64,000 nt of DNA from Hyphomicrobium sp. MC1 (GTDB lineage Bacteria; Pseudomonadota; Alphaproteobacteria; Rhizobiales; Hyphomicrobiaceae), in assembly GCF_000253295.1 (NCBI RefSeq), contig NC_015717.1, positions 2,046,001-2,110,000 on the forward strand, read 5' to 3'. Both the position numbers and the translations under genes were made by a program. The notes under the pieces were generated by a model, which was not told where the DNA came from, did not search any database, and worked only from the letters and a program-made list of their open reading frames with translations. Numbering within the stretch: the stretch's first letter is position 1; each line of letters starts with the position of its first letter. Of this stretch, positions 41,907 through 50,892 are shown in pieces.

Positions 41907-43343
41907 CTACCGAGCAACTTCCCAGGTGGTTTCGATCTCGCCGGTGTCCTTGTTTTTCACGTCTTTCAGCGTGATGCCCATCGCCGCGAGTTCATCGCGG
42001 ATACGGTCCGATTCCTTGAAGTCCTTACGCTTGCGGGCTTCGAGGCGCGCCACGATCAGCGGCTCGATGGTCGCCGCGACGGCCTGGGCGCTTTCTGCTG
42101 CGCGCACGTCAGCGGCCTTCAAAGATGCCCCGTCGAAACCCAAGAGCCCCAGCGCAGCGCCGAGCCCCTTTACATCATTGGCGGCGGCCAGCCCGTGCAG
42201 TTCTGCAATGGCCTTCGGCGTGTTGAGATCGTCTTCGAGCGCTTCCAGAACGGCAGCCGGAATTGCATCGCGATTGCCGGTGTCGATGCCGTCGAGCGCG
42301 AACCAACCGGTGAGAATTTTCTGGCTCTCTTCCATGCCCTTCTTCGTCCAGTCGATCGGCTGGCGATAGTGGGTGCGCAGCATATTGAGCCGCAACACTT
42401 CGCCCGGCCAGCCGTCATTCAACAGCTCGCGAATGGTGATGAAGTTGCCGAGGCTTTTCGACATCTTCTCGCCTTCGACCTGTAGAAAGCCGTTGTGCAT
42501 CCAGACGTTCGCCATTACCGGCGTGCCGTGTGCGCATCGCGACTGTGCGATTTCGTTTTCGTGGTGCGGGAACGTCAGGTCGATGCCGCCGCCGTGGATG
42601 TCGAATACAGGCCCGAGCAACGCGCCCGACATCGCCGAGCATTCGATATGCCAGCCTGGGCGCCCCGGCGTTTTGATACCGGCGGGCGACGGCCATGCCG
42701 GTTCGCCGGGCTTCGACGGCTTCCAGAGCACAAAGTCCATCGGCCCTTTCTTGTAGGGCGCGACCTCGACGCGGGCGCCGGCCTCCATCTCGTCGAGCGA
42801 ACGGTTCGAGAGGCGGCCGTAGTCCGGCATCGAGGCGACATCGAACAGCACATGATCTTCGGCGACGTAGGCGTGGCCGTTCTTCACCAGTGTCTCGATG
42901 ATCGAGACCATGTCCTCGCCGCCTTCGGGACGGCGGATGTATTCGGTCGCGCGCGGTTCGTACGTCGGCGGCAAAACGCCGAGTGCGTCGATATCCTTGT
43001 GAAACTGATCTTCCGTCGCCTGTGTGACTTTGCGGATTGCCTCATTCAGCGGCAGGTCGGGATAGTCGCGCGCAGCGCGGGCGTTGATCTTGTCGTCGAC
43101 GTCGGTGATGTTGCGGACGTAGGTCACGTGACCCGGCCCGAAGATATAACGGAGCAGCCGGAACAGCAGGTCGAACACGATGACCGGACGGGCATTGCCG
43201 ATGTGGGCATAGTCGTAGACCGTCGGGCCGCAGACGTACATACGGACGTTATTTGGATCAATCGGCTCAAAGGCGGCCTTCTGCCGGGTCAACGTGTTGT
43301 AAAGTTTCAGCGCCAAAGCCGGACCTCGTCCATCGTCATTCAT
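41907..43343 (-). CDS. cysS: cysteinyl-tRNA synthetase
   Basis: A 478-residue class I synthetase; ATG 43343 is chosen over an upstream in-frame start that adds 25 residues with no family match. The class I signature appears as YDYAHIGNARPVIVFDLL, and KMSKS in GEKMSKSLGNFITI. VYVCGPTVYD-type metal-binding cysteine (MYVCGPTVYDY), IECSAMSGALLG and HGGGIDLTFPHHENEIAQS, which supply zinc ligands, are intact. It charges tRNA-Cys. Family length is normal. Confidence 0.95.
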   Translation of the reverse strand: MNDDGRGPALALKLYNTLTRQKAAFEPIDPNNVRMYVCGPTVYDYAHIGNARPVIVFDLLFRLLRYIFGPGHVTYVRNITDVDDKINARAARDYPDLPLNEAIRKVTQATEDQFHKDIDALGVLPPTYEPRATEYIRRPEGGEDMVSIIETLVKNGHAYVAEDHVLFDVASMPDYGRLSNRSLDEMEAGARVEVAPYKKGPMDFVLWKPSKPGEPAWPSPAGIKTPGRPGWHIECSAMSGALLGPVFDIHGGGIDLTFPHHENEIAQSRCAHGTPVMANVWMHNGFLQVEGEKMSKSLGNFITIRELLNDGWPGEVLRLNMLRTHYRQPIDWTKKGMEESQKILTGWFALDGIDTGNRDAIPAAVLEALEDDLNTPKAIAELHGLAAANDVKGLGAALGLLGFDGASLKAADVRAAESAQAVAATIEPLIVARLEARKRKDFKESDRIRDELAAMGITLKDVKNKDTGEIETTWEVAR

Positions 43344-43574
43344 GATTTCCGCAGTATGCCATAGCTGCACGGCGCGGGGATAAGTCTGCCGCCGGGCCTT
43401 ATCCGCTCCTTTCCACATCCGTCAAGCTGCTGAAACCGCTTGTAAAACGTGGAATGTCTCAATTGCTCCCAATTGACCCGCTAGCAAATCGCTGCTTAGG
43501 GTCCGGAATGCGTGATTTTTGAGCGCCTTCGAGCGTTGCGCGCGCATACCGTCTAGGGGACGTTGGGAGCAGGC

Positions 43575-44858
43575 GTGAGCCAAGGAAGTCCAATCAACAC
43601 GACCGTTCGCCGGCTGGCGCTTGCACTTGCCGCCGCGGCAATTGCCTTGCTTTTCGTCTCGGAGGTGGCCTCGGCGCAAAGCTGGTGGCCGTTCGGCGGC
43701 GGCGGTGACGACCGTCAGGACGGCGGCGACCGTCCGCCCGTACCGCAGGAGCCTGTCTACCGGGAACCTCCGCCGGCCCCCATGCCTCCGCCGCAAGGGC
43801 AGCCTCCTGCCGCGTATCCGTCGGCTCCGCCGCAACCCGGCTATCCGGCCGCCCCGCCCCAGGCCGGCGTTCCCGTGCAGCCCAGCGCGCCGCCGCAATC
43901 GTCTGCATCGAGCTATCGCAACCCGATCTGTCTGCAGCTTGAGCAGCGGCTTGTGCAGGAGAACAAGAAAAACGGCCAGTCGCAGGCCGATCTGCCTCGC
44001 ATCGAAGGCGAAATTCGCCAGCTCGAAACCACCGTCGACCAGACGCAAGCGCGGCTCGATCGTGGCTGCTACGAATACTTCCTGTTCACGAAGTCGCTGA
44101 AGAACATCCCGCAGTGTAAGGACCTTGCCCGGCAGGTCGACAATTCGAAGCGGCGGCTCTCCGATCTCGATGCGCAGCGGCAGGATATCCTCGGCTCGTC
44201 GGGCCGGTCGTATCAGGACGACATCATCCGCGAACTTGCGCGCAACAACTGCGGCGCAAATTACTCTGCGATGGCCCGGCGCGAAGACGGCAACACCGGC
44301 GGCATGTGGGAAGACGAAGAGTCAAGCGGCGGCAATACCTGGAATCCGCGCGCTGCGAACGGTGCGCAGACCTATCGTACGCTGTGCGTCCGTCTATGCG
44401 ACGGCTTCTATTTCCCGGTGAGCTTCTCGACGCTGCCCAGCCATTTCGATCATGACGCGGACGTCTGCTCGTCGCACTGCGCGGCGCCGTCGGAGCTGTT
44501 CTATTATCCCAATCCCGGCGGGACCGTCGAGCAAGCGGTCGCAATGAAAGATCAGGAGCCGTACACGAAGCTCAAGTTCGCGTTCCGGTATCGCAAGGAA
44601 TACGTCAACGGCTGCTCGTGCAAGGCGGCTGACTATACCCCTGCCGATGGCGACAAGAGGGTTGAAGGCGCCCTGCAGACTCTTCAAGGACAGCACCGGG
44701 CCGATGCCGCCGCGCCGCAACAGCCGATGACGACCGGCGCGACATCCGTGCAAACGGAAACGCTACCCGACGCAACCGCCCAACCGCAGACGCAGCCGCA
44801 AACCGCTCCGTCCATCGGCGCCGGCGGCTGGCAGACTGAAGCCCAGCCGCAGCAGTAA
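43575..44858 (+). CDS. secreted DUF2865-type protein
   Basis: A 427-residue protein started at GTG 43575, with GGGAG upstream. A signal peptide (RRLALALAAAAIALLFVSEVASA) is followed by a proline-rich stretch of about 80 residues, a helical region (ICLQLEQRLVQENKKN, LETTVDQTQARLDRGC) and the conserved cysteine-rich core YRTLCVRLCDGFYFPVSFST, DADVCSSHCAAPSELFYYPN and NGCSCKAADYTP. The tail is glutamine- and threonine-rich. The core is the DUF2865 pattern found throughout Hyphomicrobiales, probably periplasmic or cell-envelope; function is not known. Confidence 0.8.
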   Translation: MSQGSPINTTVRRLALALAAAAIALLFVSEVASAQSWWPFGGGGDDRQDGGDRPPVPQEPVYREPPPAPMPPPQGQPPAAYPSAPPQPGYPAAPPQAGVPVQPSAPPQSSASSYRNPICLQLEQRLVQENKKNGQSQADLPRIEGEIRQLETTVDQTQARLDRGCYEYFLFTKSLKNIPQCKDLARQVDNSKRRLSDLDAQRQDILGSSGRSYQDDIIRELARNNCGANYSAMARREDGNTGGMWEDEESSGGNTWNPRAANGAQTYRTLCVRLCDGFYFPVSFSTLPSHFDHDADVCSSHCAAPSELFYYPNPGGTVEQAVAMKDQEPYTKLKFAFRYRKEYVNGCSCKAADYTPADGDKRVEGALQTLQGQHRADAAAPQQPMTTGATSVQTETLPDATAQPQTQPQTAPSIGAGGWQTEAQPQQ

Positions 44859-44865
44859 CTTTCGT

Positions 44866-44912
44866 CATCCTCGGCCGAGCGCGGCCGTAGCCGCGTCGAG
44901 AGTCGGGGATGA
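44866..44912. repeat. palindromic intergenic repeat
   Basis: TCGTCATCC near 44867 and GGATGACGA near 44904-44912 frame an inner CGGCC...GGCCG dyad. This TCATCC...GGATGA hairpin type is a common alphaproteobacterial intergenic element. It may act as a terminator for the DUF2865 gene and the convergent gltX gene. Confidence 0.6.
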
Positions 44913-44925
44913 CGATGGCGATCCG

Positions 44926-46296
44926 CTAAGCTCTCTTACCTTCCAGGCGGGCAAGGACGCGGTCGCGGCCCATCAGCGGCAGCAGGAACTTCAGCTCGGG
45001 TCCGGCTTCACGTGCCGTCAGCGCGAGGCGCAGGGGGTGAAAGAGCGCTTTGCCCTTTGCGCCGGTTTTGGCTTTGATCGCGCCGGTCCATTCCGACCAA
45101 GTCGCTTCGCTCCACGGCTCAGGCGGCAGCAGCGACGCGCCCGCGACGGTCACTTTCGAATCCTCGATGATCGGATCGATGTCTCCCGCCACAACCGTCC
45201 ACCAGTCCTGCGTATCGGCGAAGAGTTCGAGGTTGCCGCGCACGGCGTTCCAGAAGTCTTCGCGACCTTCGATGCCGAGCGCGCGCAAGCGATCCGCAAC
45301 GTCGGCGTAGTCGAGCATGTGCAGCAGCTTGCTGTTGAGCGTCTTCAGTTCGGCGACGTCGAAGCGTCCTGGCGCGGTCGAGATTTTTGCGAAGTCAAGT
45401 TTGGCGGCCAGCTCATCGCGCGACTTGAATGGCTCGATCGCATCAGAGGTGCCGACGAGCGCGGCGTGACAGAGCACCGCCATCGGCTCCAGCCCATCGT
45501 CGCGGAAGCTTTGCACGGACAGTGCGCCGAGACGTTTCGACAGCGCCTGCCCATCCGCACCGATGAGCAACGAGTGATGGCCGAATTCCGGCGGGGTTGC
45601 GCCCATCGCCTCGAAGATCGCCATCTGCACGCCGGTATTCGTCACATGATCTTCGCCGCGCACGATGTGCGTGATGCCGAACGCCACGTCATCGACGACG
45701 CTGGTAAAGGTGTAGAGATACGTGCCGTCCTCACGGATCAGCACCGGGTCGGATAGCGAACCAAGATCGACCGTCTGGTCGCCGCGGATCAAGTCGTTCC
45801 ACGACACGAGCGTGGGCTGCGGCGCGAGACCGCGCTCCTCTTCCGTGTTCGGAAGTCGGAAGCGCCAATGCGGTTTGTCGCCACGACCGATGCGGGTTGC
45901 GATTTCGTCGTCGGACAACTTCAACGCTGCACGGTCGTAGATCGGCGGCTTGTGCATCGCGAGCTGGCGCTTGCGGCGGCGGTCCAATTCTTCTTCCGTT
46001 TCGAAGCATGGATAGAGCGCGCCACTGGCTTTCAGAGCTTCAGCTGCTTCGTCGTACAGGCCCGTGCGATCCTGCTGTCGCGCGAACTCGTCCCAGTTGA
46101 GGCCGAGCCATTTAAGATCATCACAGATCGCTTCCGCATATTCCTGTGTCGAGCGCACGGTGTCGGTATCGTCGAGCCGGAGCAGAAATGTGCCGCCGTA
46201 CTTTCTGGCGAGAAGCCAATTGAGCACCGCCGTCCGGATGTTGCCGATATGGATGCGGCCCGTGGGGCTCGGAGCAAAGCGGACGCGTGGTTTCAT
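44926..46296 (-). CDS. gltX: glutamyl-tRNA synthetase
   Basis: A 456-residue class I synthetase; ATG 46296 begins at the family start (MKPRVRFAPSPTGRIHIGN). HIGN carries the HIGH signature and ALSKRLGALSV the KLSKR signature. WRFRLPNTEEE and ILRGEDHVTNT-like VRGEDHVTNTGVQMAIFEA are intact. It charges tRNA-Glu; many alphaproteobacteria have a second copy that also charges tRNA-Gln, and this one may be either. It lies downstream of nadE, separated by a mosaic repeat. Confidence 0.94.
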   Translation of the reverse strand: MKPRVRFAPSPTGRIHIGNIRTAVLNWLLARKYGGTFLLRLDDTDTVRSTQEYAEAICDDLKWLGLNWDEFARQQDRTGLYDEAAEALKASGALYPCFETEEELDRRRKRQLAMHKPPIYDRAALKLSDDEIATRIGRGDKPHWRFRLPNTEEERGLAPQPTLVSWNDLIRGDQTVDLGSLSDPVLIREDGTYLYTFTSVVDDVAFGITHIVRGEDHVTNTGVQMAIFEAMGATPPEFGHHSLLIGADGQALSKRLGALSVQSFRDDGLEPMAVLCHAALVGTSDAIEPFKSRDELAAKLDFAKISTAPGRFDVAELKTLNSKLLHMLDYADVADRLRALGIEGREDFWNAVRGNLELFADTQDWWTVVAGDIDPIIEDSKVTVAGASLLPPEPWSEATWSEWTGAIKAKTGAKGKALFHPLRLALTAREAGPELKFLLPLMGRDRVLARLEGKRA

Positions 46297-46404
46297 GAAA
46301 AGCTCGATTGATGATCGGATTTGCGCGCAACCTAGCGTGCGCACCGTCGAACGCAAGTTCTGTTCGTCGTCCTCGTAAGGCGGCGGCGAGGCGCTTGATT
46401 CTTG

Positions 46405-46487
46405 CCGTCATCCCGGCGCAGGCCGGGATCCAGACAATTTCGACATTGAGCGATTGTCTGGGGTGCCGACCTCCGTCGGCATGACGG
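46405..46487. repeat. composite palindromic repeat, copy 2 (RIME-like)
   Basis: Reverse orientation relative to the copy at 32129-32222. It starts CCGTCATCCCGGCGCAGGCC, has an inner CAGACAAT...ATTGTCTG inverted repeat at 46431-46460, and ends GTGCCGACCTCCGTCGGCAT-GACGG. The outer hairpins are shared with copy 1; the centres differ. It sits between nadE and gltX. Confidence 0.78.
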
Positions 46488-46502
46488 AGCGATGGTTTGG
46501 CG

Positions 46503-48227
46503 TCAGGCGCCTTTGGCAACTATTGGAGGTTTTGGGACTGGAGGCGCTTTCTGGTCCGCCTGCATCACATCCTCACGAAATTTGTTCGTGATCGGATAAC
46601 GGCGATCGCGGCCGAAGTTACGCGAGGAAATCTTGACGCCGGGCGCGGCTTGGCGGCGCTTGTACTCGGCTAGATACAGCAGCCGCTCGATCTTCTTCAC
46701 CGTCTCGACCGAATGGCCGCGCGCGACGACGTCTGCGAGCGGCATTTCCTTTTCGACGAGGCAATTCAGAATGTCGTCCAGTTCTGCATAAGGCGGCAGC
46801 GAATCCTGATCGGTCTGGTTGGCGCGAAGCTCCGCCGTCGGTGCTTTCGTCAAGATGCGCTCTGGGATGACGATGCCCGCCGGTCCTTTCGCTTCTTCCG
46901 GCACGTGTGCGTTGCGCCAGTGCGCCAGCTCGTAGACCTCTGTCTTGTAGAGGTCTTTAATCGGATTGAAGCCGCCGTTCATGTCGCCGTAAAGCGTGGC
47001 GTAGCCGACGGACATCTCGCTCTTGTTGCCGGTGGTCACGACCATGCCGCCGAACTTGTTCGACACCGCCATCAGGATCGTGCCGCGCACGCGGCTTTGC
47101 AGATTTTCTTCGGTGATGTCGGCGTTGGTCCCTGTGAAGAGATCCTTCAGGCTCCAGGTCAAACCGGCGACGGTGGGCTCGATCGAAACTTTGTCGTAGC
47201 GAATGCCGAGCGCATTGGCGCAGGCGGCGGCGTCTTCGAGGCTCTCGTCGGAGGTGTACTTCGACGGCAGCATCACGGCGTGAACGCGCTCCGGTCCCAG
47301 CGCATCAACGGCTATCGCCGCGACAAGCGCGGAGTCGATGCCGCCAGACAGACCGAGCACGACGCTCGGAAAGCCGTTCTTCTCGACATAATCTTTGAGA
47401 CCCAGAACGCAGGCGTGGTAAGCGGCGGCTTTGCCTTCGGTGAGCTTCGCGACCTTATCCTTCCGGCAGACCCAGCCCGACGGCGTGCGGGTCCATTCCG
47501 TTACGGACACGTCTTCGCGCCAAGCCGGAAGCTGCACGGCAAGGCTGCGGTCGGCATTCAACACGAACGACGCGCCGTCGAACACCAGCTCATCTTGGCC
47601 GCCGACCTGATTGAGATAGACGAGCGGCAGGTTGCTTTCGGTGACGCGCGCGACGGCGACATTCATGCGGGCGTCGGGCTTCGGCCAATCGAACGGCGAG
47701 CCGTTCGGCGAAACGAGAATTTCTGCGCCCGTCTCGGTCAGCGTCTCGACGACTTCGGTGCTCCAGATGTCTTCGCAGATGGGCACACCGATGCGTACGC
47801 CGCGGACATTCAGCGGACCGGGTTGTGGTCCCGGTGCGAACACGCGCTTTTCGTCGAAGACGCCGTAGTTGGGCAGATCGACCTTCAGCGTCGTCGCCTG
47901 GATGCGGCCGCCATCGAGCAGCGCGACGGCGTTATGCACCTTTCGGCCTTCGGCCCAGATCGTTCCAATCAGGATGGCGGGTCCATCGGCGCAGGCGGCT
48001 GCCAACCATTCGAGCTTGGCTTTCGTCGCCTGCTGAAAGGCGGGTTTCAGAACGAGGTCTTCCGGTGGGTAGCCGTTGAGAAACAGCTCAGAGAAGACGA
48101 CGACGTCCGCGCCCAGCTCCTTGGCGCGGGCGTGTGCGCGGGCGGCGCGTTCGGCGTTGCCTTGCAAATCCCCGACGACGGGGTCGAGCTGAGCGAGGGC
48201 GATCTTAAGCGAAGCGGGTGATGTCAT
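46503..48227 (-). CDS. nadE: glutamine-dependent NAD+ synthetase
   Basis: A 574-residue two-domain enzyme. The N-terminal nitrilase-like glutaminase shows FSELFLNGYPPEDLVLKP (catalytic Glu), a central lysine region and GVPICEDIWSTE (nucleophilic Cys). The C-terminal ATP-pyrophosphatase has LGLSGGIDSALVAAIAVDALG and TGNKSEMSVGYATLYGD. It makes NAD from nicotinic acid adenine dinucleotide using glutamine. Length and motifs are complete. Confidence 0.94.
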   Translation of the reverse strand: MTSPASLKIALAQLDPVVGDLQGNAERAARAHARAKELGADVVVFSELFLNGYPPEDLVLKPAFQQATKAKLEWLAAACADGPAILIGTIWAEGRKVHNAVALLDGGRIQATTLKVDLPNYGVFDEKRVFAPGPQPGPLNVRGVRIGVPICEDIWSTEVVETLTETGAEILVSPNGSPFDWPKPDARMNVAVARVTESNLPLVYLNQVGGQDELVFDGASFVLNADRSLAVQLPAWREDVSVTEWTRTPSGWVCRKDKVAKLTEGKAAAYHACVLGLKDYVEKNGFPSVVLGLSGGIDSALVAAIAVDALGPERVHAVMLPSKYTSDESLEDAAACANALGIRYDKVSIEPTVAGLTWSLKDLFTGTNADITEENLQSRVRGTILMAVSNKFGGMVVTTGNKSEMSVGYATLYGDMNGGFNPIKDLYKTEVYELAHWRNAHVPEEAKGPAGIVIPERILTKAPTAELRANQTDQDSLPPYAELDDILNCLVEKEMPLADVVARGHSVETVKKIERLLYLAEYKRRQAAPGVKISSRNFGRDRRYPITNKFREDVMQADQKAPPVPKPPIVAKGA

Positions 48228-48281
48228 GCCCGCTATTTAGGGCGCGGCGCGACCCAGGTCCAGAACCCCGAAGCCGCTGGC

Positions 48282-48446
48282 TTAATCGCCGTCTTCTTCG
48301 CAGGCGACGGGGAACTCCACGTCTGGGTCCCAGCACATGCCGCCGCCGTCGTTGACGGCGCTGAACGTCGCCGGGCGGCGGTCGGCCGCGATGGCTGCGG
48401 TTGCGGATGTCAAAACCGCCAACGCGGCAAAGATATGCAATCCCAT
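48282..48446 (-). CDS. possible small secreted protein
   Basis: A 54-residue frame beginning MGLHIFAALAVLTSATAAIAAD, a convincing signal peptide, and ending NDGGGMCWDPDVEFPVACEEDGD with two cysteines. The mature peptide would be about 33 residues. Against it, the ribosome site is weak and the gene starts only 23 bases after a terminator-like hairpin, leaving little room for a promoter. Unknown function. Confidence 0.4.
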   Translation of the reverse strand: MGLHIFAALAVLTSATAAIAADRRPATFSAVNDGGGMCWDPDVEFPVACEEDGD

Positions 48447-48468
48447 GTGAGCAGGCCCTCGACATGAA

Positions 48469-48499
48469 AACAGCGGCCCTGCCAAGCGGGGCCGCTGTT
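48469..48499 (-). terminator. terminator of the DAHP synthase gene
   Basis: AACAGCGGCCC (48469-48479) pairs with GGGCCGCTGTT (48489-48499), an 11-bp stem. On the minus strand the hairpin ends in TTTTC and lies 40 bases after the DAHP synthase stop. Confidence 0.65.
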
Positions 48500-48538
48500 C
48501 AGCATACACACAAACGTCACAAACAAAAGGCCCCGCCG

Positions 48539-49942
48539 TTAGGCGATGAGCGACTTCGGCTCCAGGTGCGTGTCCGCGTTCCGCTCTTTCTTCAATTGCT
48601 CTGCAACGAGGAAAGCCAGCTCTAAGGCCTGGTCGGCATTGAGGCGCGGGTCGCAATGGGTGTGATAGCGGTCCGACAAATCCTGCTCGGAAATCGCCGT
48701 CGCGCCACCGGTGCATTCGGTCACGTTCTGGCCGGTCATCTCGACGTGGATGCCGCCCGCGTGCGTACCTTCCGCGCGATGGACCTCGAAGAACGACAGG
48801 CTCTCCTTCAGGATGCGGTCGAACGGCCGCGTCTTGTAGCCGGTGACGGCCGAGATTGTGTTGCCGTGCATCGGATCGCACGACCAGACGACCGAGCGGC
48901 CCGCCTTCTTCACGGCGCGGATCAGCTTAGGCAGGTGTGTTTCGACCTTGTCGTAGCCGAAGCGGCAGATCAACGTCAGGCGGCCCGGTTCGTCCTTCGG
49001 GTTCAGAAGGTCGATCAGGCGCAGCAGGCCGTCCGCATCCATCGACGGGCCGCATTTGAGGCCGATCGGGTTTTTGATGCCGCGGCAGTATTCGACGTGG
49101 GCGTGATCCGGCTGGCGCGTGCGGTCGCCGATCCAGATCATGTGGCCGCTCGTGGCGTACCAGTCGCCGCTGGTCGAATCCTTGCGCGTCAATGCCTCTT
49201 CGTAGCCTAGAAGCAGCGCCTCATGGCTGGTGTAGAAGCTCGTCGTGCGCAGCTGCGAGGTGTTGTCGGACGTGATTCCGCAGGCGCGCATGAACTGCAG
49301 CGTTTCGGCGATGCGATCCGCCAGCTCCTGATAACGGTGGCCCTGCGGGCTATCCTTGACGAAGCCCATGTTCCACTGGTGCACGCGTTCGAGATCGGCA
49401 TAACCGCCGGTCGCGAAGGCGCGGATCAGGTTCAGCGTCGCCGCCGACTGACGATAGGCTTCGAGCTGGCGATGCGGATCGGGGATGCGCGCTTCGGCCG
49501 TGAACTCGGTGCCGTTGATGATGTCGCCGCGATAGCTCGGCAGCTCTTGGCCGTTCTTCTTCTCGGTCGGCGAGGAGCGCGGCTTGGCGAACTGCCCGGC
49601 GATGCGGCCGACTTTCGTCACGGGCTCACCGCCCGCGTACGTCAGCACGACGGCCATCTGCAGGAAGACGCGGAAGAAGTCGCGGATGTTGTCGGCGCGA
49701 TGCTCAACGAAGCTCTCGGCGCAGTCGCCGCCCTGGAGCAGGAAACCACGGCCACCGGCAATTGCAGCAAGCTGCTTCTTCAGCTCACGGGCTTCACCGG
49801 CAAAAACGAGCGGCGGGAAGGACGCCAGACGTGCTTCCACGTCGGCGAGGGCCTGGGCGTCCGGGTATTCCGGAACCTGCATGATGGGTTTGCCGCGCCA
49901 GGTATCTGGCGACCATTTTTCGGCTTGGGCGTTGGACGCCAT
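48539..49942 (-). CDS. aroG: class II 3-deoxy-7-phosphoheptulonate synthase
   Basis: A 467-residue enzyme started at ATG 49942, with CAGGAG 7 bases upstream. Class II features are KWSPDTWRGKPIMQVPEYPD, FLLQGGDCAESFVEH with the metal-binding cysteine, RIAGQFAKPRSSPTE, and WSCDPMHGNT, GGIHVEMTGQNVTECTGG and YHTHCDPRLNADQ. It condenses phosphoenolpyruvate and erythrose 4-phosphate, the first step of aromatic amino acid synthesis. No aromatic-pathway gene is adjacent, and no attenuator was seen. Confidence 0.95.
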   Translation of the reverse strand: MASNAQAEKWSPDTWRGKPIMQVPEYPDAQALADVEARLASFPPLVFAGEARELKKQLAAIAGGRGFLLQGGDCAESFVEHRADNIRDFFRVFLQMAVVLTYAGGEPVTKVGRIAGQFAKPRSSPTEKKNGQELPSYRGDIINGTEFTAEARIPDPHRQLEAYRQSAATLNLIRAFATGGYADLERVHQWNMGFVKDSPQGHRYQELADRIAETLQFMRACGITSDNTSQLRTTSFYTSHEALLLGYEEALTRKDSTSGDWYATSGHMIWIGDRTRQPDHAHVEYCRGIKNPIGLKCGPSMDADGLLRLIDLLNPKDEPGRLTLICRFGYDKVETHLPKLIRAVKKAGRSVVWSCDPMHGNTISAVTGYKTRPFDRILKESLSFFEVHRAEGTHAGGIHVEMTGQNVTECTGGATAISEQDLSDRYHTHCDPRLNADQALELAFLVAEQLKKERNADTHLEPKSLIA

Positions 49943-50079
49943 CGTCAACTCCTGAAAAGCAGCTATCGGGCCCCGCCCGGAGGCGGTGCCTTCCCCTGCT
50001 CTGTGGCATATTATCTCGGGGCGCTTATAGGTGATATCGCCGCCCCGCGCCAGCCCACCTTGGACGGCGTTCCTTGCGA

Positions 50080-50835
50080 TTAAAGCCCGGCTCCCATGCC
50101 GCCATCGACGGCCAGTTCCGATCCCGTGCAATATAGGCTGTCGTCGGAGGCAAAAAAGACCGCCGCGCCCGTCATATCCTCCGGGCGGCCGAGGCGGCCC
50201 ATGGGGGTCTTGTCGATCAGGGCCTGTTTGACGGGCGGCAGCTTCAGCAGGCGGTCCGTAATGGCGGTTTCGACGTAGCCTGGCGCGATCGCGTTAACGC
50301 GGATGTTGAACGGCGCGTACTCGACCGCCAGCCCCTTCGTCAGCGCCGTGACGGCACCCTTAGTGGCGGTATAGGCCGCAAGCGGGCGCAGACCGCGGTT
50401 CGCCATGATCGACGAGATGTTGATCAGCGACGCGGACTTCGACTTTCGAAGCAGCGGCAGCGCATCACGCGAAATTCTGAGGATGGCGTCGAGGTTCACC
50501 TCGCGCAGCTTCGTCCAATCGGAATCGGAGAGCTGGCGGACTTCGCCACGAACGAGGATGCCGGCGTTGTTGACGACGACGTCGACGTAGCCGTGCGCGT
50601 TCTCGATGTTGCGGAACAGTGCGGTGATATCCTGGCCTTTCGAGACGTCGACGGCCATCGCCGTCGCGGCGCCGCCGTTGCCCTTGATATCGCGAACGGT
50701 TTGCTCGGCGGTCTCGCCGTTGATGTCGGTCACCCAGACGTGCGCTCCTTCGGCAGCGAAGCGATGCGCGATCGCCGCGCCGATGCCGCCGCCGGAGCCC
50801 GTTACCATTGCGATCTTTCCGCTGAGCCGCGCCAT
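50080..50835 (-). CDS. short-chain dehydrogenase/reductase
   Basis: A 251-residue classical SDR. The cofactor motif is VTGSGGGIGAAIAHRFAAEG, the structural NNAG is in VVNNAGILVRGE, and the catalytic serine and YxxxK lie in LINISSIMANRGLRPLAAYTATKGAV. The end, ASDDSLYCTGSELAVDGGMGAG, is typical of the glucose-dehydrogenase or 3-oxoacyl-reductase group. Substrate unknown. It lies 57 bases downstream of gor and may belong to the rpiA-gor transcript. Confidence 0.88.
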   Translation of the reverse strand: MARLSGKIAMVTGSGGGIGAAIAHRFAAEGAHVWVTDINGETAEQTVRDIKGNGGAATAMAVDVSKGQDITALFRNIENAHGYVDVVVNNAGILVRGEVRQLSDSDWTKLREVNLDAILRISRDALPLLRKSKSASLINISSIMANRGLRPLAAYTATKGAVTALTKGLAVEYAPFNIRVNAIAPGYVETAITDRLLKLPPVKQALIDKTPMGRLGRPEDMTGAAVFFASDDSLYCTGSELAVDGGMGAGL

Positions 50836-50892
50836 GTGAACCTCACGTCGTCGATTGGGGGGCCGAACCCATACGGCGGTGCACTCCCCCGA

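Noticed and set aside
46713..48221. 502-codon open frame on the plus strand
   Set aside because: Antisense to nadE and explained by codon bias.
48205..48465. 86-codon minus-strand frame overlapping the nadE start
   Set aside because: Alternative frame of the possible 54-residue secreted protein, without a signal peptide or motif.
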